Shown one piece after another: positions 25,782 to 34,263 of a stretch of DNA of 64,000 bases. Numbering within the stretch: position 1 is the stretch's first letter; every line of letters begins with the position of its first letter. Source of the DNA: Clostridium sp. AT4 (GTDB taxonomy: Bacteria; Bacillota; Clostridia; Lachnospirales; Lachnospiraceae). The position numbers were made by a program, and so were the translations under genes. The notes beneath the pieces are model-generated. The model was not told the origin of the DNA and searched no databases. It saw nothing but the letters and a program-made list of their open reading frames with translations. The stretch spans positions 1-64,000 of the forward strand of contig NZ_LN999824.1 in the NCBI RefSeq assembly GCF_001517625.2, in the 5' to 3' direction.

Positions 25782-26806
25782 ACTTTCTGATCTCCTTTCT
25801 GCCCTGCGTTACTTTTTGCCTTATTGGTTCTGGCCTTTAAAATCTCATGACGGTTCTTAACAATCCCATGGTTCTGAGCCACTGTCGTTACCACCACGAT
25901 CACGATCAGCATAATACCGGTAATGGTATTGTCATAATCAGATGAAAAGCCCAAAAATACAAGGATACGGCTGATCGAGGACATGATGATCGCACCGATT
26001 GCTGCTCCGAAAAGGCTTCCCTGGCCTCCCGTCAATGCAACACCGCCCAATACACAGGCTGCAATCGCCTTCATTTCATAGTTGTTTCCTGCGGTTGGTG
26101 TGATAAAACCGATACGGGAAGCATATACCATACCCGCTACAGCTGCCATAATGCCGCAGATCACATATGCCAGGATCTTAGTCTGAACCGTAGGGATACC
26201 TACCAGCGTAGCACCGGAGATATTGTCACCCACAGCAGTGAAATATCTTCCTTTTCTTGTCTTTGTCACAATGTAATTGGCAATCAATACCAGCACAATT
26301 GTCACTGCATAAAACAGGGTAAGCTCTCCTGCGATCTTAATATTGGAAGCTTTAGTGAAGGATGCCGGCAGGTTCTCTACCCACGCACCGCCTGTATATA
26401 CATAGATCAGTCCTCGTACCACACCATTGACACCCAGTGTAAAAATCAGAGACGGAACATTTAATATGGATACTCCGAAACCATTTACCAGTCCGATCAC
26501 TGCTCCAACAGAAACGGCTGCCAGTACAGCTGTCACCACGCTTCCGCCGTCGCGGAGGATCGTAGCTCCTACAGCAGCACTCATACCCAGAGTCGCACCA
26601 ATAGATACGTCAATCTCTCCCGTCAGAATCACAAAAGCAATTCCTACCGCCAGAAGAGTGAATACTACGGAATCGTTCAAACAATTCAGCAGACTGGCAG
26701 GCTGCCAGAAATCGCTGTTCACAAGGCCTACCAGCAGGATTAGCAGCGCAAGAAAAAGCAAGCTTCCTGCTTCGCGGGCCTTCATCATTTTCTTTACTCT
26801 ATTCAT
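25778..26806 (-). CDS. lsrC: AI-2 ABC transporter permease LsrC
   Basis: 342 aa, the second permease of the importer. About ten membrane spans; motif regions VILTGEIDVSIGATLGMSAA and GGVALTGGQGSLFGAAIGA. One base separates it from the lsrA stop codon and it overlaps lsrD, so the three are tightly coupled. Forms a heterodimer with LsrD in the membrane. Confidence 0.92.
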   Translation of the reverse strand: MNRVKKMMKAREAGSLLFLALLILLVGLVNSDFWQPASLLNCLNDSVVFTLLAVGIAFVILTGEIDVSIGATLGMSAAVGATILRDGGSVVTAVLAAVSVGAVIGLVNGFGVSILNVPSLIFTLGVNGVVRGLIYVYTGGAWVENLPASFTKASNIKIAGELTLFYAVTIVLVLIANYIVTKTRKGRYFTAVGDNISGATLVGIPTVQTKILAYVICGIMAAVAGMVYASRIGFITPTAGNNYEMKAIAACVLGGVALTGGQGSLFGAAIGAIIMSSISRILVFLGFSSDYDNTITGIMLIVIVVVTTVAQNHGIVKNRHEILKARTNKAKSNAGQKGDQKV

Positions 26807-26807
26807 G

Positions 26808-28334
26808 TCAGCCCTCTCCTTCTTCTTTTACATCAAACGATGCATTCATCAGTGTGTTCTGATCGATTTCCGACTTTGACAGCGTTCTTGTCACATGCCC
26901 CTGGAACATGACAACCGCCCGGTCAGACAGTTCAATAATCTCTTCCATATCCGAAGAAATCAGCATGATCGCCACGCCTTTTTTCTTCAGTTCCAGGATA
27001 ATCGAATATACATCACCTCTGGCTGCTGCGTCAATACCACGGGTCGGTTCATCTAAGATTACCAGCTTAGGAAGAGAGGAAAGGCATCGCCCAATCACTA
27101 CCTTCTGCTGATTTCCACCCGAAAGGCTGCCGCAGGACTGCTCCTGTCCGGTTACCTTTGTCCTGAAATCATCAATATATTTCTGAGTGATTTCCTGCTC
27201 TTTCTTCTTATTAAGAAATACTTTTCCCATGGCCACATTAAACAGAAGTGATGATGTGGTGTTGGCCGCCACACTGCTCATTCCGAACACACCATTCTGC
27301 CGGCGATCCTCAGGAACGTAGTTAATGCCTGCTGCAATCACATCTCTGGTTGAAAGCCCCGTTACATCTTTTCCATCTAAAAGAACTTTTCCTGAAAGTG
27401 GTTTTTCCCGGCCAAAAATCGTAGTCGCCAGTTCCGTCCGGCCCGCTCCGACCAATCCAGCCACACCCAGAATCTCTCCTGGATAAACTTCAAAATTGAT
27501 ATCTTCAAATCCATAACCGGAAAAATGTTCCAGTTTTAAAACCGGTTTTAAATTTGTATAATCAATCGTAACTTCTTCCTTTTCCCGCTTCTCTACATCT
27601 TCCATGTTGGGCGGTAAAAGTCCCTTCACCAGCATCTCTCTTGTAAAGTCACCGATCGGGCCTTTCAGTGTAATCACGCCGTCGCGCATGATCGCTACAT
27701 GTGTTCCGATCGTAAATACCTCAGCCATACGGTGTGTGATATAAATGATACCAATTCCGCGGCTTTTAAGATCTGTTACTACCTTAAATAATGCCTCTAC
27801 CTCGTCAAAAGTCAATGCGGAAGTAGGCTCGTCCAGAATCAGCACCTTTGCGTTTCTCATCATGCCTCTGAGCAGTTCTACAATCTGCTGTTCTGCAATA
27901 GACAAACTCAATGCTTTTCTGGTAAGATCCAGATTCCATCCGATATCTTCCACAATCTTTACCAGACGGCTGTGCAGCTCCGACTTTACACCGGTAAAAC
28001 CGATAAGGATGTTTTCCTCTACTGTCATATTAGGAAACAGCATGGGCTCCTGAGGAACCATGTAAATTCCCTTTTGAAGGGAAACAACGGGCTTAAAACT
28101 GGAAATGCGTTCTCCGTCTATGTAAAGCTCGCCCTGATCCGGCTGATAGATTCCCATAATAATCTTCATGAGAGTCGATTTTCCGGCTCCGTTTCCGCCG
28201 ATCAGCGTCAAAACCTCTCCTCTTCCAACACTTAAATCAATTCCCTTCAGCACTACGTTCAGACCAAATCTCTTTGTGATCCCGCGTACAGAAAGCAATT
28301 CTTGTCCTGTCTGTTTCTGGACGGTCTGGCTCAT
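26808..28334 (-). CDS. lsrA: AI-2 ABC transporter ATPase LsrA
   Basis: 508 aa with two fused ABC domains. First half: Walker A GGNGAGKST (about 43-51), signature LSIAEQQ, Walker B VLILDEPT. Second half: Walker A variant GLVGAGRTE, signature LSGGNQQK, Walker B LVILDEPTRGID. The degenerate second Walker A is normal for RbsA/LsrA-type sugar importers. RBS GGAGAGGGG precedes the ATG. First gene of lsrACDBF, with a consensus promoter 60 nt upstream. Confidence 0.93.
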   Translation of the reverse strand: MSQTVQKQTGQELLSVRGITKRFGLNVVLKGIDLSVGRGEVLTLIGGNGAGKSTLMKIIMGIYQPDQGELYIDGERISSFKPVVSLQKGIYMVPQEPMLFPNMTVEENILIGFTGVKSELHSRLVKIVEDIGWNLDLTRKALSLSIAEQQIVELLRGMMRNAKVLILDEPTSALTFDEVEALFKVVTDLKSRGIGIIYITHRMAEVFTIGTHVAIMRDGVITLKGPIGDFTREMLVKGLLPPNMEDVEKREKEEVTIDYTNLKPVLKLEHFSGYGFEDINFEVYPGEILGVAGLVGAGRTELATTIFGREKPLSGKVLLDGKDVTGLSTRDVIAAGINYVPEDRRQNGVFGMSSVAANTTSSLLFNVAMGKVFLNKKKEQEITQKYIDDFRTKVTGQEQSCGSLSGGNQQKVVIGRCLSSLPKLVILDEPTRGIDAAARGDVYSIILELKKKGVAIMLISSDMEEIIELSDRAVVMFQGHVTRTLSKSEIDQNTLMNASFDVKEEGEG

Positions 28335-28396
28335 GTCAATCCCCTCTCCGATTTTTGTATTTTTGTTTGACTCGCAAACATTTTTACCACATACTC

Positions 28397-28425
28397 AGTA
28401 TAATCATATCGCCCATGTTTGTCAA
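28397..28425 (-). promoter_or_regulatory. Promoter of lsrACDBF
   Basis: Minus strand -35 TTGACA (28420-28425), 17-bp spacer, -10 TATACT (28397-28402). Expected start near 28390, 56 nt before lsrA. Confidence 0.82.
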
Positions 28426-28544
28426 GTTGTTTCTATTTTTTAATATTTAAAATGCATAATACTATTGATTTTTTTATTTTTTTGTTATATATTTTATACA
28501 TCATACGGCTGTTTTCATTATCTTGCTCATTTATATAAGCTGTA

Positions 28545-28573
28545 TTGACACCTTTTTCCCTTTATGGTATATT
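28545..28573 (+). promoter_or_regulatory. Promoter of lsrR-lsrK-cupin
   Basis: Plus strand -35 TTGACA (28545-28550), 17-bp spacer, -10 TATATT (28568-28573). Expected start near 28580, immediately before the candidate LsrR operator. Confidence 0.75.
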
Positions 28574-28581
28574 TATTTGCA

Positions 28582-28620
28582 TATTGAACATATGTTATGT
28601 ATAATATCATTTGTTCATAA
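28582..28620. promoter_or_regulatory. Candidate LsrR operator
   Basis: Imperfect inverted repeat: TATTGAACATATG (28582-28594) and CATTTGTTCATAA (28608-28620), 10 of 13 positions complementary, with half-site core TGAACA/TGTTCA. It covers the start site of the lsrRK promoter in the 327-bp divergent region between lsrA and lsrR. SorC/LsrR-type regulators bind such spaced repeats. Binding is inferred only from place and symmetry. Confidence 0.5.
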
Positions 28621-28661
28621 TTAACTGTAATTATAAAATATTCAACTAAGGGGTAAATACA

Positions 28662-29573
28662 ATGAAGTATGATGATGAACTGATCTTAAAGGCCGCCTGG
28701 TATTATTATATTGAAAACATGACCCAACAGGCGATCGCATCCAAGCTGGAGATTTCCCGCATGAAGGTAATACGCCTGCTGGACGTTGCCAGAGAAACCG
28801 GAGTAATCCAGTTTCGGATCTCTCCTGATTTGGGGAAACACCTTCCGGTTGAACAGGCCCTGCGGGAAAAGTGGGATCTGAAAGATGTTCTCATCATTCC
28901 AACACCGGATGACCGAAATCAGCTGAATGAATACCTGGCTCTGGCTGCCGCCAACTATCTGGCAGACCGTATCTCGGAAAACACCTTTATCAATATGGGA
29001 TACGGCGATACACCGTCACGGGTGTTAAACCACCTGGCCACCATCATTGACACGCCGGTTTCTGTCGTATCCTTTACCGGAGGCGTCAACTACTATCTTC
29101 CCAACAGTACTTCCAATGTATTTAAGGCAAGACTCCATTTATATCCCGCTCCCCTGCTGCTTTCTTCCAAAGAAGTCTGCCAGGCGATCTTACAGGAGCC
29201 GAGTATGATGGAGATCCGGCGGATGGTAGGACTTTCCTCCTTTTCCATTGTAGGAATCGGAGCCATGAATAATGATGCAACCATCATCTCCAACGGCATT
29301 TTAAGCAAAAATGACTTTACCTATCTGACGATGAAGGGCGCTGTAGGAGACGTACTGACCCACTTTATCGACAAAGACGGCGCTCCTGTTGTTACCAATA
29401 TTGAAGACCGTCTGATCAGCACCCCGCTGTCCACTCTAAAAGAGCTGAATAATGTCATCGGCATTGCCGGAGGCGAACAGAAAGTTACTGTGATCAAGGC
29501 AGCTTTAAAGGGCGGTTACATTGATTCCCTGATCACAGATGAAGAAACTGCAAGAAAATTGATAGGAGAATAA
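28662..29573 (+). CDS. lsrR: LsrR-type transcriptional repressor
   Basis: 303-aa SorC/DeoR-class regulator. N-terminal helix-turn-helix (TQQAIASKLEISRMKVIRLL, about 22-41), then a sugar-phosphate isomerase-like effector domain containing MGYGDTPSRVLNHL, IVGIGAMNN and a C-terminal GGEQKVTVIKAALKGGYID. In enterobacteria LsrR represses the lsr genes until phospho-AI-2 binds. It is divergent from lsrACDBF and 4 nt upstream of lsrK. Confidence 0.92.
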   Translation: MKYDDELILKAAWYYYIENMTQQAIASKLEISRMKVIRLLDVARETGVIQFRISPDLGKHLPVEQALREKWDLKDVLIIPTPDDRNQLNEYLALAAANYLADRISENTFINMGYGDTPSRVLNHLATIIDTPVSVVSFTGGVNYYLPNSTSNVFKARLHLYPAPLLLSSKEVCQAILQEPSMMEIRRMVGLSSFSIVGIGAMNNDATIISNGILSKNDFTYLTMKGAVGDVLTHFIDKDGAPVVTNIEDRLISTPLSTLKELNNVIGIAGGEQKVTVIKAALKGGYIDSLITDEETARKLIGE

Positions 29574-29577
29574 AACT

Positions 29578-31140
29578 ATGGCAAAGTATTTAATGGCGAT
29601 CGACGCCGGAACCGGCAGCGTCCGCGCTGTCCTCTTTGACCTGGAAGGAAACCAGCTGGGATGTTCCCAGCAGGAATGGGAGCACGCTGAGGATCCCAGA
29701 TATCCCGGCAGCATGGACTTTGACTGGGTACATAACTGGGATCTGGCCAGAAGTTGCATCCAGGATGTGATCTCAGAAACCGGAATCGATCCAGCCGAAA
29801 TCGGCGCTGTTTCCACTACCTGTATGCGCGAGGGGATCGTTCTCTATGACAAAGACGGCAATGAAATCTGGGCCTGTGCCAATGTAGATGCCAGAGCCAA
29901 TGACGAAGTAGCCGAACTGATCCATACCTATCCGGGCCTGGAAAAAGAACTCTATCTGGAATCCGGCCAGTCCTACGCGCTGGACGCCCTTCCTCGGCTT
30001 CTCTGGGTAAAGAATAAGCTGCCGGAAATTTATGAAAAAATCGACCGTATCGGTATGTTTAACGACTGGCTGATCTACAAGCTGACCGGTATCCTGGCGG
30101 TAGAGCCTTCAAATGGTTCCACAACCGGTCTGATGGATTTAAAAACCAGAACCTGGGATCCGTCGATTCTGGAACGCTGCGGATTAAAGAGCAGCATCTT
30201 CCCTCCGGTACAGGAATCCGGCACCATTGCCGGAACCGTCACTGCCGATGCCGCCTTGCAGACAGGCCTCACAGAAGGCACTCTGGTTGTAGTAGGCGGC
30301 GGCGATGCCCAGCTGGGCTGCATCGGCGTAGGCGCTGTAGACGCCAATGACGCCGCAATCTTCGGCGGAAGCTTCTGGCAGTACGAATACAATACAGACC
30401 GTGCTGATACAGACCCCCAGTGCCGCGTCCGCGTCAACTGCCATGCAGTAAAGAACATATGGCAGTATGAAGCTCTGGCATTTAAACCCGGTCTGGTGAT
30501 GCGCTGGTTCCGGGACGGCTTCTGCCAGCTGGAAAAACAGATTGCCGAAAACTCCGGCTGTGACGTCTATGACCTGATGAACCGGGAAGCGGAAAAAATC
30601 CCTGCCGGCTGCTATGGCATGATGTGCACCTTCTCTGATGTAATGAACTTCATCAACTGGAAGCACGCTGCCCCTACATTTACAAATTTCCAGCTGGATC
30701 CGGCTCATTTTAACCGCTATACCTTTTACCGGGCAATTCTTGAAAACACGGCTCTGGTTACAAAGGGACACATGGAGCTAGTACAGGAATCTACCGGACA
30801 TATGCCATCTGAGGTTATCTTTGCCTCCGGCGCTTCCAAGAGCCCGCTCTGGAGCCAGATCCTGGCGGATGTACTGGGCATCCCGGTAAAGGTTCCTGCC
30901 GTCAAGGAGGCCACCGCTCTGGGAGCAGCCCTGATCGCAGGCTATGGCGCAGGAATTTACCCGGATATCTCTGCCGCCGCTAAAAAGCTGGTAAAGATCG
31001 ACCACACCTATCTGCCGAATATAGAAAATCACAAGGTATACTGTGAAATGTATCTGCAGTGGAAAAAGCTCTATGCCGCCCAGCTGGCTCTGGTAAACGA
31101 GGGACTTACCACCCCCATGTGGACCGCACCCGGTATTTAA
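29578..31140 (+). CDS. lsrK: Autoinducer-2 kinase LsrK
   Basis: 520-aa FGGY-family kinase. Closely follows E. coli LsrK: MAIDAGTGSVRAVLFDLEGN (phosphate loop), CMREGIVLYDKDGNEIWACA, VVVGGGDAQLGC, MRWFRDGFC, a KSPLWSQILADVLGIPV segment and the C-terminal GLTTPMWTAPGI. It phosphorylates AI-2 in the cytosol, trapping it and making the LsrR inducer. The C-terminal match separates it from xylulokinase or glycerol kinase paralogues. Confidence 0.95.
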   Translation: MAKYLMAIDAGTGSVRAVLFDLEGNQLGCSQQEWEHAEDPRYPGSMDFDWVHNWDLARSCIQDVISETGIDPAEIGAVSTTCMREGIVLYDKDGNEIWACANVDARANDEVAELIHTYPGLEKELYLESGQSYALDALPRLLWVKNKLPEIYEKIDRIGMFNDWLIYKLTGILAVEPSNGSTTGLMDLKTRTWDPSILERCGLKSSIFPPVQESGTIAGTVTADAALQTGLTEGTLVVVGGGDAQLGCIGVGAVDANDAAIFGGSFWQYEYNTDRADTDPQCRVRVNCHAVKNIWQYEALAFKPGLVMRWFRDGFCQLEKQIAENSGCDVYDLMNREAEKIPAGCYGMMCTFSDVMNFINWKHAAPTFTNFQLDPAHFNRYTFYRAILENTALVTKGHMELVQESTGHMPSEVIFASGASKSPLWSQILADVLGIPVKVPAVKEATALGAALIAGYGAGIYPDISAAAKKLVKIDHTYLPNIENHKVYCEMYLQWKKLYAAQLALVNEGLTTPMWTAPGI

Positions 31141-31194
31141 TATTTGTTTCATCACGATAAATTAAACTGTGCAGCTGCACAAAAGGAGGATCCT

Positions 31195-31551
31195 ATGTAT
31201 ATTATAAATGAAAATGAGAGAGAATACCGCTTTGGTGACAGCGGTCCCAAATACCTGATGAAGGGCCCGCGTATGAATTTCGCCATTGTACAGTTCATGC
31301 CCGGTCAGGATTTCACCGCTCATTACCATAATGTAATGGAAGAAAACTTCTTCATCCTGGAAGGCAAGATCGACATTGTTGTAGACGGAAAAGTAAACAC
31401 GCTCTCCGCCGGCGATCTGATCCATATCGAACCATCTGAGGTTCACTACTGCATCAACAATTATGACGTTCCCGTTAAAATGATCTCCACTCTGGCTCCT
31501 TATCAGGAAGTCGATAAGGTGGAGGTAGAAAATTACACTTACGAAAAATAA
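31195..31551 (+). CDS. Small cupin protein in the AI-2 locus
   Basis: 118 aa, single cupin barrel. Metal motif 1 HYHNVMEE with GK(I) following and motif 2 DLIHIEPSEVHYCIN give likely ligands His, His, Glu and His. The start is the ATG 6 nt after AAAGGAGGA. It ends the lsrR-lsrK operon. Enterobacterial lsr operons carry lsrG (an ABM-fold isomerase of phospho-AI-2) which is missing here, so this cupin may take over the step between LsrK and LsrF. That role is inference; an accessory or sensor role is possible. Confidence 0.85.
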   Translation: MYIINENEREYRFGDSGPKYLMKGPRMNFAIVQFMPGQDFTAHYHNVMEENFFILEGKIDIVVDGKVNTLSAGDLIHIEPSEVHYCINNYDVPVKMISTLAPYQEVDKVEVENYTYEK

Positions 31552-31560
31552 ACCATATTC

Positions 31561-31597
31561 AAATGACGCCGCGTGTCATCACCGGCGTCATTTTTTT
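31561..31597. terminator. Terminator after the cupin gene, shared with spmA
   Basis: AAATGACGCCG (31561-31571) pairs with CGGCGTCATTT (31583-31593), then a T run on the plus strand. The right arm overlaps the last codons of the convergent spmA, and on the minus strand the left arm is followed by GAATATGG, so it mainly serves the plus strand. Confidence 0.88.
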
Positions 31598-32190
31598 CTT
31601 CCCATTATCTTACAAAATATGACAGCTGCAATTGTACTGGCGGCCGTAGCCGCCAGACATGGACCGGTGATTACCGCCGGAGACGGGCTTCCGTACTGGC
31701 TCCGGTAGGCTATTATATTCACAGGGATCAACTGAAGGGAGGAAATATTTAGTATCAGAAAGGTGCACATATCCGTAGTTGCTGTAATAGAATCATCGGC
31801 GGATCTGCCATTATCTGATACCCTCCCTTCTTTTTTTAATTCCTCCATGGCCTTTAATCCCGCAGGGGTAGCCGCCCAGCCAAGTCCTAAGATATTGGCA
31901 ATAAAGTTAATAGAAATCTGTCTGGCAGCCTCACTGTCCGGAGAAAGATGCGGAAAAAGAAAATGCAGCACCGGCCTCATCATTCTGGAAAGACGTTCGA
32001 TCAGCCCCGCTCCGCGGCCGATCTCCAGTATTCCTGTCCACAGCGACATAACTCCCAGCATTGTAATGCATAAGGATACCGCCTCTTTTGCCGAGGCCAG
32101 CGCTCCCTGAGTAACCTGATCCAGCCTTCCATGGACCGCCGCCCACAAAATTCCCGACAGGATCATTCCTGACCAGAGGACATTCAGCAT
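31588..32190 (-). CDS. spmA: Spore maturation protein SpmA
   Basis: 200-aa membrane protein with about four spans. Characteristic: GALASAKEAVSLCITMLG, LWTGILEIGRGAGLIERLSR, FIANILGLGWAATPAGLKAM and LILNISSLQLIPVNIIAYR. Acts with SpmB in spore core dehydration. In most spore formers spmA and spmB are adjacent and often follow dacB; here SpmB lies 12 kb away (19257-19784) on the same strand with cysK, the cyclase and the lsr locus between. Confidence 0.92.
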   Translation of the reverse strand: MLNVLWSGMILSGILWAAVHGRLDQVTQGALASAKEAVSLCITMLGVMSLWTGILEIGRGAGLIERLSRMMRPVLHFLFPHLSPDSEAARQISINFIANILGLGWAATPAGLKAMEELKKEGRVSDNGRSADDSITATTDMCTFLILNISSLQLIPVNIIAYRSQYGSPSPAVITGPCLAATAASTIAAVIFCKIMGRKK

Positions 32191-32269
32191 ACGCGTTCTC
32201 CTTTTTCTATCCTGCCTGATATTCTATGCCCGAACATCCATAAATATTCCTTTTAAGATCCCCCTCCCC

Positions 32270-32300
32270 TTGACACCTCACCCCACTGTCCTGCTATAAT
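32270..32300 (+). promoter_or_regulatory. Promoter of the YitT-like gene
   Basis: -35 TTGACA (32270-32275) and -10 TATAAT (32295-32300) with a long 19-bp spacer, helped by a TG one base before the -10 (extended -10). Expected start near 32307. Confidence 0.65.
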
Positions 32301-32332
32301 AACAGCATCATATCAAGAAAGGATGTTTTAAT

Positions 32333-32995
32333 ATGTTGCAGCTGAACAGGCTGTCACACATAGTCAAACGGGAGCTGAAGGAAACCTTCGTTCCCAAAAC
32401 TACGGTTTCTATTATCATTGGCACAGCCATTACCACCTTTGGACTTTATAATGTCCACCAGCAGGCCGATATTACCGAAGGCGGTATCCTGGGACTGATC
32501 CTTTTACTGAATTTCTGGCTTGGCATGTCCTCCTCTCTGCTGTCCCCGGTACTTGATTTTCTCAGCTATCTCATGGGATTTAAGTATCTTGGAAAAGAAT
32601 TTTTAAAGACTTCCATATTTGCCACATTGTGTATGGCCGGATTTTTCCGTTTATGGGAGCTTTTTCCTCCGCTCCTCCCCAGCCTGGCAGATATCCCTTT
32701 TGCCGCTTCAGTCCTGGGAGGCTGTTTTATCGGAATCGGCTGCGGCCTTGTAGTCCGCCAGGGCGCTTCCTGTGCGGGAGATGACGCGCTGGCCCTTGTA
32801 ATTTCCAAGATAACCGGATGGCGGATTTCCAGAGCCTATCTTTTTACCGATCTTACGGTTCTTATTTTGTCCCTGTCCTATATCCCCTTAAAACGGATCA
32901 TCTACTCTTTGATCACGGTTACAATTTCATCGTATCTCATTGATTTTATCACCCGTTTTGGACAAACTAAGGAAAATACGGCTGCCGAGGTATAA
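32333..32995 (+). CDS. YitT family membrane protein
   Basis: 220 aa, five to six membrane spans. It shows the family's TEGGILGLILLLNFW segment after the first span and the GCFIGIGCGLVVRQGASCAGDD loop. It lacks the C-terminal DUF2179 domain found in longer YitT relatives. Function unknown; some members are thought to be transporters. Single gene with its own promoter. Confidence 0.8.
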   Translation: MLQLNRLSHIVKRELKETFVPKTTVSIIIGTAITTFGLYNVHQQADITEGGILGLILLLNFWLGMSSSLLSPVLDFLSYLMGFKYLGKEFLKTSIFATLCMAGFFRLWELFPPLLPSLADIPFAASVLGGCFIGIGCGLVVRQGASCAGDDALALVISKITGWRISRAYLFTDLTVLILSLSYIPLKRIIYSLITVTISSYLIDFITRFGQTKENTAAEV

Positions 32996-33011
32996 TTTTG
33001 TGTATTACAGG

Positions 33012-33193
33012 TTATCCACAACCTAAATGTTGTGTTCTGTCGATTTTACACCATATATGTTGTGTTTATCGGTGGATAATGTGGATAACTTTGTGGATAA
33101 CCTTGTTTATACCTTGGGGAAAGTCAAGGGAAAACATGGGGAAATATGTATTTTTATGTGGAAATAGCTTCTATTGTTAAATATTTATCCACA
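33012..33193. other. DnaA-box cluster in a 359-bp gene-free stretch
   Basis: Four perfect 9-mers of the DnaA consensus: TTATCCACA at 33012-33020 and 33185-33193 (plus), and TGTGGATAA at 33080-33088 and 33092-33100 (i.e. minus-strand boxes). A fifth, GGTGGATAA at 33071-33079, has one mismatch and abuts the next box. The direct repeat ATGTTGTGTT lies at 33027-33036 and 33057-33066. AT-rich sequence follows at 33140-33190. Likely binds DnaA. Strand bias of neighbouring genes argues against the chromosomal origin itself. Confidence 0.7.
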
Positions 33194-33310
33194 TTTTTGA
33201 CGAATTTTCCCTGTTTCTGTAAGAATATTTACATTTCTTTACGTTTTTATAAACCCTATTGACCCTGGAGCAGCTCCATCCTTTATCCTTACACTGTCAG
33301 TAATGATGCA

Positions 33311-33345
33311 GACCCGCCAGGGAGAAACGCTTCTCCCGGCGGGTC
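33311..33345 (-). terminator. Strong hairpin downstream of the MerR gene
   Basis: GACCCGCC-AGGGAGAA-ACGC-TTCTCCC-GGCGGGTC, a nearly continuous stem of about 15 bp, 9 nt past the MerR gene's stop. Neither side has a good T run (minus TGCATCATT, plus TTCCCCCTTTT), so it may stop or protect transcripts weakly. Confidence 0.5.
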
Positions 33346-33354
33346 TTCCCCCTT

Positions 33355-34179
33355 TTATGGTGTCTGATCGGACTGTATCACGGGCATATAAAGCTCCAGA
33401 TAATATGTATCCGTCTCTTCTCCCAAAAAAGAACTCATGTTGTTGGAGTACAGCATCCCGGAAGGCGTAATCCCCCGTTTTTCTGCCCACTCTGTCATTT
33501 TTTCAGCAGCCGCATAATCCGGAAGCAGCTCTTTTGACGACTCTATAGTATAGATACAGGGTACCGTATCCGTAAGCGGATATCTGGACAGATCAAAGCT
33601 TTTACTGATAAAATGCTCCAGTCCCCTGTACACCAGAAGCTGCGTCCCTCTGTTTTCCAGAGACTCATGTTCCACAGAGAACATATTGTAAAAATATGCC
33701 ATATCCAGGCCGCTGACCTCGGAGGACATGGAAAACCACTGGCGCAGCCCATCATATATATCCTCGCAGGTATCCAGAATATATGCCTGCGGAAACTTCT
33801 TCAGGCTGTATTTCCCCATGCAGTCCTCGATACAGTCCATATCCTTTAAAGACAGGCTCATCCTGGCGATACTCTGCCTGCGCCTGAGGATTTCTTCCTC
33901 TTCTTCCTTGATCCTCTTCTCCAAATGCCTCCTCATACCGGCAACGCTTCTATTGTCCTTAACCGATTCCCGGATTTCCTCCAGACTGTCATTCATCTTT
34001 CTCCGGTAAACAATGCACATCAGCCGATAGATATCTTCATCTGAAAAATACCGATATCCATTTTCCTTTTTGTTCGCCCGGATCACGCCCTTTTTTTCAT
34101 AAAAACGCAGCGCATCCCGGCTTAATCCAACGATGCGGGACACATCTCCGATGAGATATTCCTTCTTTTTATCTGCCAT
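33355..34179 (-). CDS. MerR family transcriptional regulator
   Basis: About 274 aa. N-terminal MerR winged helix: EYLIGDVSRIVGLSRDALRFYEKKGVI with the wing NGYRYFSDEDIYRL, then a dimerisation helix rich in Glu/Lys (about 70-105) and a C-terminal effector-binding domain of about 165 residues, possibly GyrI-like. The start is the ATG at 34177-34179 with AAGGA upstream; the open frame extends further but without RBS. It lies after the fab operon terminator and is transcribed the same way. Ligand unknown. Confidence 0.88.
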   Translation of the reverse strand: MADKKKEYLIGDVSRIVGLSRDALRFYEKKGVIRANKKENGYRYFSDEDIYRLMCIVYRRKMNDSLEEIRESVKDNRSVAGMRRHLEKRIKEEEEEILRRRQSIARMSLSLKDMDCIEDCMGKYSLKKFPQAYILDTCEDIYDGLRQWFSMSSEVSGLDMAYFYNMFSVEHESLENRGTQLLVYRGLEHFISKSFDLSRYPLTDTVPCIYTIESSKELLPDYAAAEKMTEWAEKRGITPSGMLYSNNMSSFLGEETDTYYLELYMPVIQSDQTP

Positions 34180-34263
34180 TTTTCTTTTCCTTGCTGTTTT
34201 AACATTTTTTGACGTTTCTATCTTACCTGCAAATCGGAAGCAGGTCAACGGAGGGGGGCAAAT

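Noticed and set aside
28335-28661. Riboswitch upstream of lsrR or lsrA
   Set aside because: Leaders are only about 55-80 nt by the promoters found, too short for known classes, and I saw no riboswitch motif.
33012-33193. DnaA-box cluster as the chromosomal origin
   Set aside because: Genes on both sides of it run mostly on the minus strand, so there is no replication strand switch here; dnaA, dnaN and rpmH are absent.
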